From the NCBI RefSeq assembly GCF_029894425.1, contig NZ_JARXYJ010000001.1, positions 6,282,501 through 6,346,500 of the forward strand: a DNA stretch of 64,000 nt. The letters run 5' to 3'. Positions 54,377-62,800 of the stretch are shown in pieces; the first letter of the stretch is position 1, and each line of letters opens with the position of its first letter. The notes under the pieces were generated by a model. It was not told the origin of the DNA, searched no databases, and saw only the letters and a list, made by a program, of their open reading frames with translations. The position numbers and the translations under genes were made by a program. This DNA comes from Streptomyces sp. SAI-127 (GTDB lineage: Bacteria > Actinomycetota > Actinomycetes > Streptomycetales > Streptomycetaceae).

Positions 54377-55048
54377 ATGACGAAGAAGACGCGGATCCGG
54401 ATCGCGCGCATAGCCGCTGGTGCCGTGATCGCGGCCGGTGCCTCGCTGACCGCTGCCGGCGCCGCTTCCGCGCTGGAGATCGGTGTGAGCGTGGACGAGA
54501 GCGGGGTCGGCGTGAACGTCGACACCGGCCTCGGCGACGGCGAGCCGGGCGACGGCACTCCGACCCCTCCTGACGGAGGCATCCCGACCGCACCCAACCC
54601 GCCCACCGAGGAGCCGCCCACCGAGCAGCCGCCGACCGAGGAGCCGCCGGTCACCGAGGAGCCGACGATCCCGACGGAGCCCACCGAGGAGCCGACCGAG
54701 CCCACCGAGGACCCGACCGACCCGGGCAACGGGAACGGCAACGGGAATGGGAACGGCAACGGAAACGGCAACGGAAACGGCAACGCCGGGGGCGGCAACA
54801 GCAACACCGACCCCGACGGCGGCTCCAACGCCTCCACCCAGGAGGAGGGCTCCTCGGCCCTCACCGAGACCGGCACGGACACCACGTCCGACGCCGCGGC
54901 GCAGGGCACGGGCGGTGCGCAGCTCGCCGAGACCGGTGCCGGGCAGACCGCCTTCCTGGTCATCGGTGCCGCCACGATGATCGCCGGCGGCGTCGGCTTC
55001 CGCCTCCTGCCGCGTCTGGCGAGCGGTCGCGGTGGCGCTGTCGCCTGA
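54377..55048 (+). CDS. Sortase-anchored surface protein with LAETG signal
   Basis: A 223-residue secreted wall protein. The signal peptide spans about residues 1-33 (basic start, then GAVIAAGASLTAAGAASA). A low-complexity stalk follows, of PTEEP repeats (residues about 75-113) and ten Gly-Asn dipeptides. The C-terminus is a cell-wall sorting signal: LAETG at 183-187, a hydrophobic helix (AFLVIGAATMIAGGVGF) and Arg-containing tail. LAxTG is the motif preferred by class E sortases of Streptomyces. A second similar motif, LTETG, lies at 162-166 but lacks its own membrane helix. No folded domain is evident; it may be a spacer or matrix protein. No sortase gene is in the window. Confidence 0.88.
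   Translation: MTKKTRIRIARIAAGAVIAAGASLTAAGAASALEIGVSVDESGVGVNVDTGLGDGEPGDGTPTPPDGGIPTAPNPPTEEPPTEQPPTEEPPVTEEPTIPTEPTEEPTEPTEDPTDPGNGNGNGNGNGNGNGNGNGNAGGGNSNTDPDGGSNASTQEEGSSALTETGTDTTSDAAAQGTGGAQLAETGAGQTAFLVIGAATMIAGGVGFRLLPRLASGRGGAVA
54725..54784 (+). repeat. Gly-Asn dipeptide-coding tandem repeat
   Basis: Ten consecutive 6-bp units (GGNAAY) encode ten Gly-Asn pairs in the stalk of the sortase substrate. Third-position changes between units argue against very recent slippage. Confidence 0.85.
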
Positions 55049-55097
55049 AGGTGACTCTCGATAGTCACGCGCTCGCTTGACGTGTGCGTGCGCTATG

Positions 55098-55136
55098 ACG
55101 AAGGGCCCGGAGCGGGTGTCGCTCCGGGCCCTTCGT
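55098..55136. terminator. Terminator between the sortase substrate and zinc-ribbon genes
   Basis: A perfect 17-bp stem (55098-55114 with 55120-55136) with a ggtgt loop, between convergent genes. Confidence 0.9.
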
Positions 55137-55165
55137 ATGTCTGCGTAAGTCTTCGGGGTGCCCGC

Positions 55166-55357
55166 CTACGCGGTCTGGTGTGCCAGCAGGGCCACCGCTG
55201 CGATCAGCACCGCGAGCAGGGCGATCAGGGCCATCGGGTTCAGGCCCGCGAAGAGGTTCTCCTGCTGCAGCCGCTCGCGGCTGGCGCGGCACACGTGGCA
55301 CCGGCCCTCACTCACGGGCGCCGCGCAGTTTGCGCACACCAGGCGGTCGTACGTCAT
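55166..55357 (-). CDS. Small membrane protein with an N-terminal zinc ribbon
   Basis: A 63-residue protein. CANC (residues 8-11) and CHVC (20-23) form a probable four-Cys zinc ribbon, followed by a charged stretch and one transmembrane helix (about 42-59, [18 protein letters not shown]). The ATG at 55357 starts [11 protein letters not shown]. Longer frames upstream on this strand are not coding. I do not know a function; it is of the kind conserved in Streptomyces between prfB and ftsE. Divergent from ftsE. Confidence 0.75.
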   Translation of the reverse strand: MTYDRLVCANCAAPVSEGRCHVCRASRERLQQENLFAGLNPMALIALLAVLIAAVALLAHQTA

Positions 55358-55593
55358 GCGCGTCACCCTTCTTGCCGTCGGTTCCATACAGGACAACGCT
55401 CCCGGATAGCAGAACGTTCCCTTCCCTACTGTGCCAGGTTCGACCGAGGGCCGCCTGTGCGCTGCCGAAGGGAGGGTTTCCAGGTCGGCACAAAAGCGCC
55501 CATCCCCTACGCAACCCGAACCGGCGCCTGCGCTCCCGCACCCGGTTCGCGTATGGTCACGCTCATCTACCCCCGGCCTACCGTGGTGCATCC

Positions 55594-56283
55594 GTGATCC
55601 GATTCGACAACGTATCCAAGGTCTACCCCAAGCAGACCCGCCCCGCACTCAGGGATGTCTCCCTGGAAGTGGAGAAGGGCGAGTTCGTGTTCCTCGTCGG
55701 GTCCTCCGGCTCCGGAAAGTCCACCTTCCTGCGGCTGGTTCTCCGCGAGGAGCGGACCAGTCAGGGCCAGGTGCACGTCCTGGGCAAGGACCTCGCGCGC
55801 CTCTCCAACTGGAAGGTGCCGCAGATGCGCCGCCAGCTGGGGACGGTCTTCCAGGACTTCCGGCTCCTGCCGAACAAGACGGTGGCGGAGAACGTCGCCT
55901 TCGCGCAGGAGGTCATCGGCAAGTCCCGCGGCGAGATCCGCAAGTCCGTGCCGCAGGTGCTCGACCTCGTCGGGCTCGGCGGCAAGGAGGACCGGATGCC
56001 CGGCGAGCTGTCCGGCGGTGAGCAGCAGCGGGTGGCCATCGCCCGGGCCTTCGTCAACCGGCCCAAGCTGCTGATCGCCGACGAGCCCACCGGCAACCTC
56101 GACCCGCAGACCTCCGTCGGCATCATGAAGCTGCTCGACCGGATCAACCGGACGGGCACGACGGTGCTGATGGCGACGCACGACCAGAACATCGTGGACC
56201 AGATGCGCAAGCGCGTCATCGAGCTGGAGAAGGGCCGTCTCGTCCGCGACCAGGCACGCGGCGTCTACGGCTACCAGCACTGA
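55594..56283 (+). CDS. ftsE: Cell division ATP-binding protein FtsE
   Basis: A 229-residue ABC ATPase. Walker [10 protein letters not shown] is at residues 36-44, followed by the Q-loop [13 protein letters not shown], signature LSGGEQQR and Walker [14 protein letters not shown]. With FtsX it forms a membrane complex that activates cell-wall hydrolases at division. GTG start at 55594 ([12 protein letters not shown]); no clear ribosome site is present, and TACCGT at 55579-55584 could be a -10 for a leaderless message. ftsX follows after 42 nt. Confidence 0.97.
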   Translation: MIRFDNVSKVYPKQTRPALRDVSLEVEKGEFVFLVGSSGSGKSTFLRLVLREERTSQGQVHVLGKDLARLSNWKVPQMRRQLGTVFQDFRLLPNKTVAENVAFAQEVIGKSRGEIRKSVPQVLDLVGLGGKEDRMPGELSGGEQQRVAIARAFVNRPKLLIADEPTGNLDPQTSVGIMKLLDRINRTGTTVLMATHDQNIVDQMRKRVIELEKGRLVRDQARGVYGYQH

Positions 56284-56325
56284 CCGCCGTTCGAAGAGTC
56301 CCCGGAAAGGCCTGAAGAAGACGCC

Positions 56326-57243
56326 ATGCGCGCCCAGTTCGTACTCTCCGAGATCGGTGTCGGTCTCCGTCGCAACCTCACGATGACGTTTGCCGTCATC
56401 GTCTCCGTCGCCCTGTCGCTCGCCCTGTTCGGCGGGTCGCTCCTGATGAGCGACCAGGTCGGCGCCATGAAGGGCTACTGGTACGACAAGGTCAACGTCT
56501 CGATCTTCCTCTGCAACAAGAGCGACGCCGAGTCGGATCCCAACTGCGCCAAGGGCGCGGTGACCGACGACCAGAAGAAGGACATCCTCTCCGACCTGAA
56601 GAAGATGTCGGTCGTCGAGACGGTCGCCCACGAGTCCCAGGACGAGGCGTACAAGCACTACAAGGAGCAGTTCGGCGACTCCCCGCTGGCCGCCTCCCTC
56701 ACGCCGGACCAGATGCAGGAGTCGTACCGGATCAAGCTGAAGGACCCGGAGAAGTACCAGGTCATCGCGACCGCGTTCAACGGGCGCGACGGCGTGCAGT
56801 CCGTGCAGGACCAGAAGGGCATCCTGGACAACCTCTTCACGATGCTGAACCTGATGAACCGGGCCGCGCTGGGCGTCATGGCGCTCATGCTGATCGTCGC
56901 CCTGCTGCTGATCGTCAACACGGTGCGTGTCTCGGCGTTCAGCCGGCGGCGGGAGACCGGGATCATGCGGCTCGTGGGCGCCTCGGGCTTCTACATCCAG
57001 GCGCCGTTCATCATGGAGGCCGCCGTCGCCGGTGCGATCGGCGGTGGGCTCGCCTGTGTCTTCCTGGTCGTCGGCCGGTACTTCACCATCGACCACGGCA
57101 TGGCCCTGTCCACGAAGCTCAACCTGATCAACTTCGTGGGCTGGGACGCCGTACTGACGAAGCTGCCGCTGATCCTCGCGGCGAGTGTGCTGATGCCCGC
57201 GTTGGCCGCGTTCTTCGCGCTGCGCAAGTACCTGAAGGTGTGA
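56326..57243 (+). CDS. ftsX: Cell division membrane protein FtsX
   Basis: A 305-residue four-helix membrane protein. The first helix (about 20-42) is followed by a roughly 130-residue extracytoplasmic loop, which contains a cysteine pair (about residues 63 and 73) probably joined as a disulfide, and then three C-terminal helices with the conserved RRRETGIMRLVGAS segment. It works with FtsE to trigger peptidoglycan hydrolases outside the cell. The terminator after it separates it from the ctp gene. Confidence 0.96.
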   Translation: MRAQFVLSEIGVGLRRNLTMTFAVIVSVALSLALFGGSLLMSDQVGAMKGYWYDKVNVSIFLCNKSDAESDPNCAKGAVTDDQKKDILSDLKKMSVVETVAHESQDEAYKHYKEQFGDSPLAASLTPDQMQESYRIKLKDPEKYQVIATAFNGRDGVQSVQDQKGILDNLFTMLNLMNRAALGVMALMLIVALLLIVNTVRVSAFSRRRETGIMRLVGASGFYIQAPFIMEAAVAGAIGGGLACVFLVVGRYFTIDHGMALSTKLNLINFVGWDAVLTKLPLILAASVLMPALAAFFALRKYLKV

Positions 57244-57250
57244 CGCATGC

Positions 57251-57290
57251 CAAGAGGGCCGTACGGTCAACCGGCCGTGCGGCCCTCTTG
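57251..57290 (+). terminator. Terminator after ftsX
   Basis: An 11-bp outer stem (57251-57261 with 57280-57290) continued by a wobble and a 4-bp inner stem, loop tcaaccgg. It ends 8 nt before the presumed -10 of the next gene. Confidence 0.85.
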
Positions 57291-57298
57291 CGTTGTCC

Positions 57299-57304
57299 TA
57301 GACT
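57299..57304 (+). promoter_or_regulatory. Probable leaderless -10 of the ctp gene
   Basis: TAGACT, close to the Streptomyces vegetative -10 consensus, ends 7 nt before the ATG at 57312. No ribosome site lies between. The -35 would fall inside the ftsX terminator stem and is not recognisable. Confidence 0.5.
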
Positions 57305-57311
57305 CACCGGC

Positions 57312-58484
57312 ATGTCAGGCCGAGACCTGTTCTGTCAGCCCCGCCGCATCCGCCGCGGGGCGGCCCTGACATTGGTGTTCGCGAGCGTGCTGGTGGCCGG
57401 CGCGGCGACCGGTTCCTTTCCCGAGGCCGACCGCGGCGACCGGAAGTCCTCGTCGGACTCGGCCCGTTCGGCCGCTCCCGCGGGTCATCACGCGGACGTG
57501 GCGGAGGCGGCCGAGGAGGCCAAGGCCGACGGCACGTCCCCCATGGAGGCCGCCGAGCGTGCCGTCAGCCGCAGCGGGGACCGCTGGGGGGCCGTCTACT
57601 CCCGCGGCGAGTACGAGGAGTTCGAGGAAGCCCTCGACGGCCAGTACACCGGCGTCGGGCTGTGGGCGCGGCGCGAGCGGGACGGCCGTATCGAAGTGAC
57701 CAGGGTGAGCTCGGACTCGCCCGCGGCGTCCGCCGGGATCCGCAAGGGCGACCGGCTGCGCAGCGTCGACGGGGAGAAGGTCGACGGGCATCCGGTCACC
57801 GAGGTGGTCTCCCTGCTGCGCGGTGACGCCACGGACGCGGCCGCCGGTACGACGGTCCGGCTGGGCCTCGAGCGCGGCACGCGCGCGTGGACGAAGACCG
57901 TACGGCGTGCCCGTCTGTCCACGGACTCGGTCACCGTTCGAGAGCTCGCAGGCGGGATCACCGTCATCAAGATCGACTCGTTCACGAAGGGTGTCGGGGA
58001 CCGGGTCCGGGACGCCGTGCGGGAGGCCCCGGCCGACGGCGGGATCGTTCTCGACCTGCGCGGGAACTCCGGTGGGCTGGTCACCGAGGCCGTGACCACG
58101 GCGTCCGTCTTTCTCGACGGGGGGCTGGTCGCGACGTACGACGTCGACGGGTCGCAGCAGGCGCTGCACGCGGAGCCCGGTGGGGATACGACCCGGGCGC
58201 TGGTCGCTCTCGTCGACGGCGGGACGATGAGTGCGGCGGAGCTCCTCACCGGGGCGCTGCAGGACCGGGGGCGGGCGGTCGTCGTGGGGTCCCGTACCTT
58301 CGGCAAGGGGTCGGTGCAGATGCCCAGCCGGCTGCCGGACGGGGCGGTGGCCGAGCTGACCGTGGGGCACTACCGGACCCCGTCGGGGCGGGGTGTCGAC
58401 GGACAGGGGATCACGCCCGACCTCGAGGCCGACGAGGGGGCTCTTCGGCAGGCGGAGACGGTGCTGGGAGGGCTGGGCGCCTAG
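57312..58484 (+). CDS. S41 family carboxy-terminal processing peptidase
   Basis: A 390-residue exported serine protease. An N-terminal helix (about 19-36) anchors or exports it, a helical linker follows, the PDZ domain is at about 118-200 (GVGLWARRERDGRIEVTRV, SAGIRKGDRLRSVDG), and the tail-specific protease domain has catalytic Ser307 in GTMSAAELL and Lys332 in FGKGSVQ, the CtpA/CtpB dyad. Its place after ftsEX is conserved in Streptomyces, where a link with wall remodelling is likely, as Ctp-type proteases control hydrolases in other bacteria. ATG at 57312; apparently leaderless. Confidence 0.93.
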   Translation: MSGRDLFCQPRRIRRGAALTLVFASVLVAGAATGSFPEADRGDRKSSSDSARSAAPAGHHADVAEAAEEAKADGTSPMEAAERAVSRSGDRWGAVYSRGEYEEFEEALDGQYTGVGLWARRERDGRIEVTRVSSDSPAASAGIRKGDRLRSVDGEKVDGHPVTEVVSLLRGDATDAAAGTTVRLGLERGTRAWTKTVRRARLSTDSVTVRELAGGITVIKIDSFTKGVGDRVRDAVREAPADGGIVLDLRGNSGGLVTEAVTTASVFLDGGLVATYDVDGSQQALHAEPGGDTTRALVALVDGGTMSAAELLTGALQDRGRAVVVGSRTFGKGSVQMPSRLPDGAVAELTVGHYRTPSGRGVDGQGITPDLEADEGALRQAETVLGGLGA

Positions 58485-58550
58485 AGGTTGTCCGCCCGCC
58501 GATAAGCACTGGTCTCCATGCCCCCTACTAGTGCGAAAATGGGCAGCACT

Positions 58551-59108
58551 ATGAGCAAGGGAATGTACGTACCGAAGGAGTCCCAGCCGAAGCAGGGTGG
58601 CGGGGGCGGCAAGGCCCAGGACGGGGAGAAGGGCGGCAAGCGCAAGATCGTCGCCCAGAACAAGAAGGCCCGGCACGACTACGCGATCATCGACACCTTC
58701 GAGGCCGGGCTGGTCCTCATGGGCACCGAGGTCAAGTCGCTGCGCGAGGGCCGGACCTCGCTGACCGACGGCTTCGTCCAGATCGACGGGGGTGAGGCGT
58801 GGCTGCACAACGCCCATATCCCGGAGTATCACCAGGGCAGCTGGACCAACCACTCCGCGCGTCGCAAGCGCAAGCTGCTGCTGCACCGCGAGGAGATCGA
58901 CAAGCTGGAGTCGAAGGCCCAGGAGACGGGTCACACGATCGTGCCCCTCGCCCTGTACTTCATCAACGGCCGGGCCAAGGCCGAGATCGCCCTCGCGCGA
59001 GGCAAGAAGGAGTACGACAAGCGGCAGACGCTGCGGGAGAAGCAGGACCGGCGGGAGTCCGACCGCGCGATCGCCGCGGCGAAGCGGAAGCAGCGGGCGG
59101 CCCAGTAG
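58551..59108 (+). CDS. smpB: SsrA-binding protein SmpB
   Basis: A 185-residue tmRNA partner that brings tmRNA-Ala to stalled ribosomes. The core begins at about residue 35 with [16 protein letters not shown] and has [16 protein letters not shown] sequence, [10 protein letters not shown] and the C-terminal basic helix [15 protein letters not shown]. The N-terminal 30 residues are a Gly/Lys-rich extension not found in most SmpB proteins, which are about 160 residues. Start candidates are ATGs at 58518, 58551 and 58563; I chose 58551 without strong ribosome-site support. The tmRNA gene follows directly. Confidence 0.94.
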   Translation: MSKGMYVPKESQPKQGGGGGKAQDGEKGGKRKIVAQNKKARHDYAIIDTFEAGLVLMGTEVKSLREGRTSLTDGFVQIDGGEAWLHNAHIPEYHQGSWTNHSARRKRKLLLHREEIDKLESKAQETGHTIVPLALYFINGRAKAEIALARGKKEYDKRQTLREKQDRRESDRAIAAAKRKQRAAQ

Positions 59109-59204
59109 GAATAGGCTGGCACCGTCGTGCGTTGGTCACGTACGATGGGTCCTGCACCTCACCGAGGGTGCGCGCTCCTCTTCGGAGCATTGAAAAAACA
59201 ACAT

Positions 59205-59588
59205 GGGGATGATCGGTTTCGACAGCGGCTGTTGAAGCAGGGGAAGCGTGTCGAGGAAGCGGCAATGATCTCGTTAACCATATGTCGCAACCAATAATCG
59301 CCAATTCCAAGAGCGATTCCCGCGCCTTCGCCCTCGCTGCCTAATAAGCAGTGAGTGAAGGCCCTAACGGGTGTCAGCCCGGGGGTGTTCCCGACCCGGA
59401 CCCTGGCATAATCTAGGGGACTAAACCATCGAGCCCGGTCACGGGGCTCGATGGGAAATCAAACAGTGACTGGGCCCGTCGGCGACTTGTTCGCGTGATC
59501 GCCGGGGCCGAGAAAATCGCAGCGAACTGCACACGGAGAAGCCCTGATTCTGCACCGTTGGACGCGGGTTCGATTCCCGCCATCTCCA
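59205..59588 (+). ncRNA. ssrA: Transfer-messenger RNA
   Basis: A 384-nt tmRNA. The acceptor stem pairs GGGGATG (59205-59211) with CATCTCC (59581-59587), with discriminator A59588; CCA is not encoded. The T-arm GGTTCGATTCC is clear near 59570. The tag reading frame starts with the resume codon GCC at 59300 and encodes ANSKSDSRAFALAA before TAA at 59342, ending in the usual ALAA degradation signal. It follows smpB, its protein partner. Confidence 0.96.
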
Positions 59589-59620
59589 CTCGTCCCTCCG
59601 GGGACAACCCCATGTGGGCG

Positions 59621-59652
59621 AAGGCCCCGCAGCTTCACGGCTGCGGGGCCTT
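59621..59652 (+). terminator. Terminator of ssrA
   Basis: A perfect 13-bp stem (59621-59633 with 59640-59652) with a ttcacg loop, 33 nt after the tmRNA end. Confidence 0.9.
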
Positions 59653-59671
59653 AGTCATGCCCTGAGGCTTC

Positions 59672-59722
59672 ACATGTTTCCCACATGTAACGCAGAACAC
59701 TCTTGTCCTGCACCCGACATGT
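59672..59722. repeat. Three ACATGT palindromes upstream of the lectin-HINT gene
   Basis: ACATGT occurs at 59672-59677, 59683-59688 and 59717-59722; the first two are 11 bp apart, one helical turn. They fall in the only region available for the promoter of the downstream gene. Confidence 0.45.
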
Positions 59723-59825
59723 ATGTCTAAGGTAAGCGCCGCGCCGGACGGAGCCGACCACTCCGCCACAGGGCGCGTACACCGGCGACCGGGGGAACCA
59801 CGTCGCCACGGGGAGGACAACCACC

Positions 59826-62800
59826 ATGCCGAGATATCGGCTCTTCACGCATGCCCGCCCGCCATCCGGGCTCCTGACGCCTGTGCTGACGTCCGTCGTC
59901 GCCGTGGCCCTGATCGGCTCGGTAGCCGTACAGCCGGACCTGATCAGCCGGTACGCGGCCGACGACATGGCTTCCGTGGCGGACGTCGGCGACAGCTACG
60001 ACGGCTTCGACGCCAAGGCCGCCGAACAGCTCCGGCAGGACCAGTGCCTGCTGGGCGAGGCGCTGCGGATGGGCGGGCCCGCCATGTTCGGGGTCGCGCA
60101 GGACGGGCTGAACCAGACGCCGGACAAGCTGCACACCGCGGCCAACCGGGAGTACTGGGAGAGCACTCCGCTGTCGACGGCGTTCCAGCAGGACAGGGAC
60201 GCCGCCAACACGGAGGGCTCCGCCCTCTACGACCACATCCGGGACTTCCAGATCTCCGGTCTGCCCCAGCCGGGCGGCTTCAAGTCGAAGGCCGACTTCG
60301 AGTGGCCGCCCGGGACGAGTGGTGACGACCGCCCCAACTTCTTCCAGCAGACCGGCATCTCCAAGTGGATCTGGGAGCAGTTCTGGAAGTCCGAGGGCGA
60401 CTTCTACCGTGACCTGACTCCGACGGCCGACGAGGCCACCGTCAAGGCGGTCAAGGACCTGGGTGACCCGCTGTACGGCGGCGACCTCGACCCGACGCTG
60501 CCCAACTGGAACCAGAGGTACGAGGAACACCAGGCCTACGACGGTCTGGTGAACTGGTCCATGGAGCCGACGGCCGCCGACAACGCGCGGCTCTTCCTGT
60601 CGTACGGCGGCTTCCCGCGCACCGCGCCCGAACCGGGCAGCGTCGAGTACCGCATCGCCGTGGAGGACCTGAAGAGCCGGTTCGCCTCCTGCGCCTGGCG
60701 CACCCCGGTCGACCCGAACAAGGTGCTCGGCAAGGAGGTCGCCGCCGCGTCCGCCGAGTGGCAGCAGGAGATCGCCGCGCAGGCCACCCCGCGCAACCAG
60801 CTCCTGACCGCCAACAAGACCGCCACCAAGGCCCTCGCGGCCGGCTCCAAGGCACTCGGTGAGCTGCTCGGGCTCTCCTGGCGCGCGGACCACCTGGTCC
60901 GCTGGCAGGACTACTGGTCGGCCGGTGGGCCCGGCTGGATCGGCACCAGTCCCTTCGTCGTGCACGCCCACGGGGCCACCGACAAGTGCCTGGACGTGGC
61001 GGGCGGCAAGAAGGACAACGGCACGCCCGTGCAGATCTACACCTGCAACGGCAGCGCCGGGCAGAAGTGGCAGATCGACGGCGACCGTCTGGTCAACCCC
61101 AACTCGGGCAAGTGCCTGACGGTCAAGGGAGGCGCGAGCGCCAACGGCACGCCGGTGCAGATCTCCACCTGTGGCACCGGGGCCTCGCAGAAGTGGCAGT
61201 ACGGCACCCACGGCACCTCGCGGCTCTACAACCCGGGCACCGGCAACTGCCTCGACCTCGCGGACTACACCAACAGCCGCGACGGCCGCATGTGGGACTG
61301 CACCGGCAAGGCCCCGCAGCAGTTCGACGTCGTTCCGTCCGGGCATCAGGGCGCCGACGACGACCTCGACTACCCGACCAAGGCCCAGTTCGACAAGGCG
61401 AAGAAGGGCGTCACGGACGCCCAGACCGCGGCGAAGACGCAGCTCGACCTGCTCAAGGCCCAGGCCACGGCGGCGAAGACGGCCGCCGCCACGTCGGACA
61501 CCGCGCTGACGACGGCGTACGGCATCGCCGACAAGGCGGGTGCGCCGCGGGGCCGGGGTCTGCTCGTCGGGCAGCAGAAGGCCCAGGTCACCAAGGCCTC
61601 GGCCGCCGCGCTGGACGCCCTGGCCAAGGCCGGTGACACCGCCTACGCGGCCACCCGCGCCGCCGCCGGGGACAGCGCCACTGTCGCCGCGCGAGCCCTG
61701 ACGCAGGCCGCGCAGTCGAAGGCCGCCTTCCGTACCGCCGCCGCGAACGAGGCCAGGGCGCAGGCGAAGGCAGCCGCCGACGCCGCCGCCGTACAGGCGC
61801 AGACCGCCAAGGCGGCGCGGGACCTCGCGAAGACGAAGCTCGCCGAGACGCTGAAGGCCGAGGCCGACGCGAAGGCGGCCGCCGCCGACGCGCACGCCAA
61901 GCGGCTCGCCGCGGAGGCCGAGGCGGCGACGGCGAAGGCGGAGAAGGAGACCGCCGCCGCCAAGCAGGCCGAGGCCGCGCAGCACAAGGAGAACGCGCAG
62001 GGGTACGCGAGGACCGCCGACGAGGCCAAGGGCCGGGCGGAGAACGCCGAGTCCACAGCCCGCGCCAAGCGCCAGGACGCCGAGGCGGCCCGGGACCGGG
62101 CCAAGGGCAAGCGGGACGACGCGTGGGACGCCGAGAGCCAGGCGAACGCCGCCCGTGCCAAGGCCGACGCCAAGGACGCCTACGCCGAGGCCCACGACGC
62201 GGACTCCGACGCCAAGGACTCCCGGGCCGCCGCGGACGAGGCGGACAAGGCCGCCGACGACGCCGAGTCGGCCGCGCGCTCGGCCCGTTCCGAGGCGGAC
62301 GCGGCCACCCAGGCCGCCGCCGACGCGGACGCCGCCGCCACGCGCGCGGAGGCGGCCGCCCAGCGGGCCCGCTCCGACGCGGACGCGGCCCAGGCCGCCA
62401 AGCTGCGGGCGGACGCGGCCGTCCGCACCGCGACCAGCGCCGCCGCCGACGCCATCAAGGCCTCCGAGGCCTCGGCCTCCGCCGCGCGGACCGCCGTCAA
62501 GCTGGCCGACGAGGCCGAGAAGCACGCCGCCGACGCCATGAAGCAGGCCGACGCGGCGAAGGCCGAGGCCGCCAAGGCGGTCGCGGGCGCGGCGGACGCG
62601 GCCGGGCACGCCTACACCACCGCCCAGGCGGCGGAGGACGCCGGCAACGCGGCACAGCAGGTCGCCGCGCCGGCGAACGACGCGATCCAGCTGGGCGCGC
62701 CGTACGTCACCACCGACTCGGCGGCCGGCCTGGCCGTGCTGTCGGGCCAGTCGTCGAAGACGATCGCCGAGCAGCAGCAGGCGGTCGCCGAGGCACACGC

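Noticed and set aside
54725..54784. A CRISPR-like or satellite array
   Set aside because: It is a coding Gly-Asn repeat in frame within the sortase substrate; there are no spacers.
59589..59825. An integrated element at the ssrA 3' end
   Set aside because: ssrA is a common attachment site, but there is no integrase gene, no repeated copy of the tmRNA 3' end in the window, and base composition stays chromosomal.
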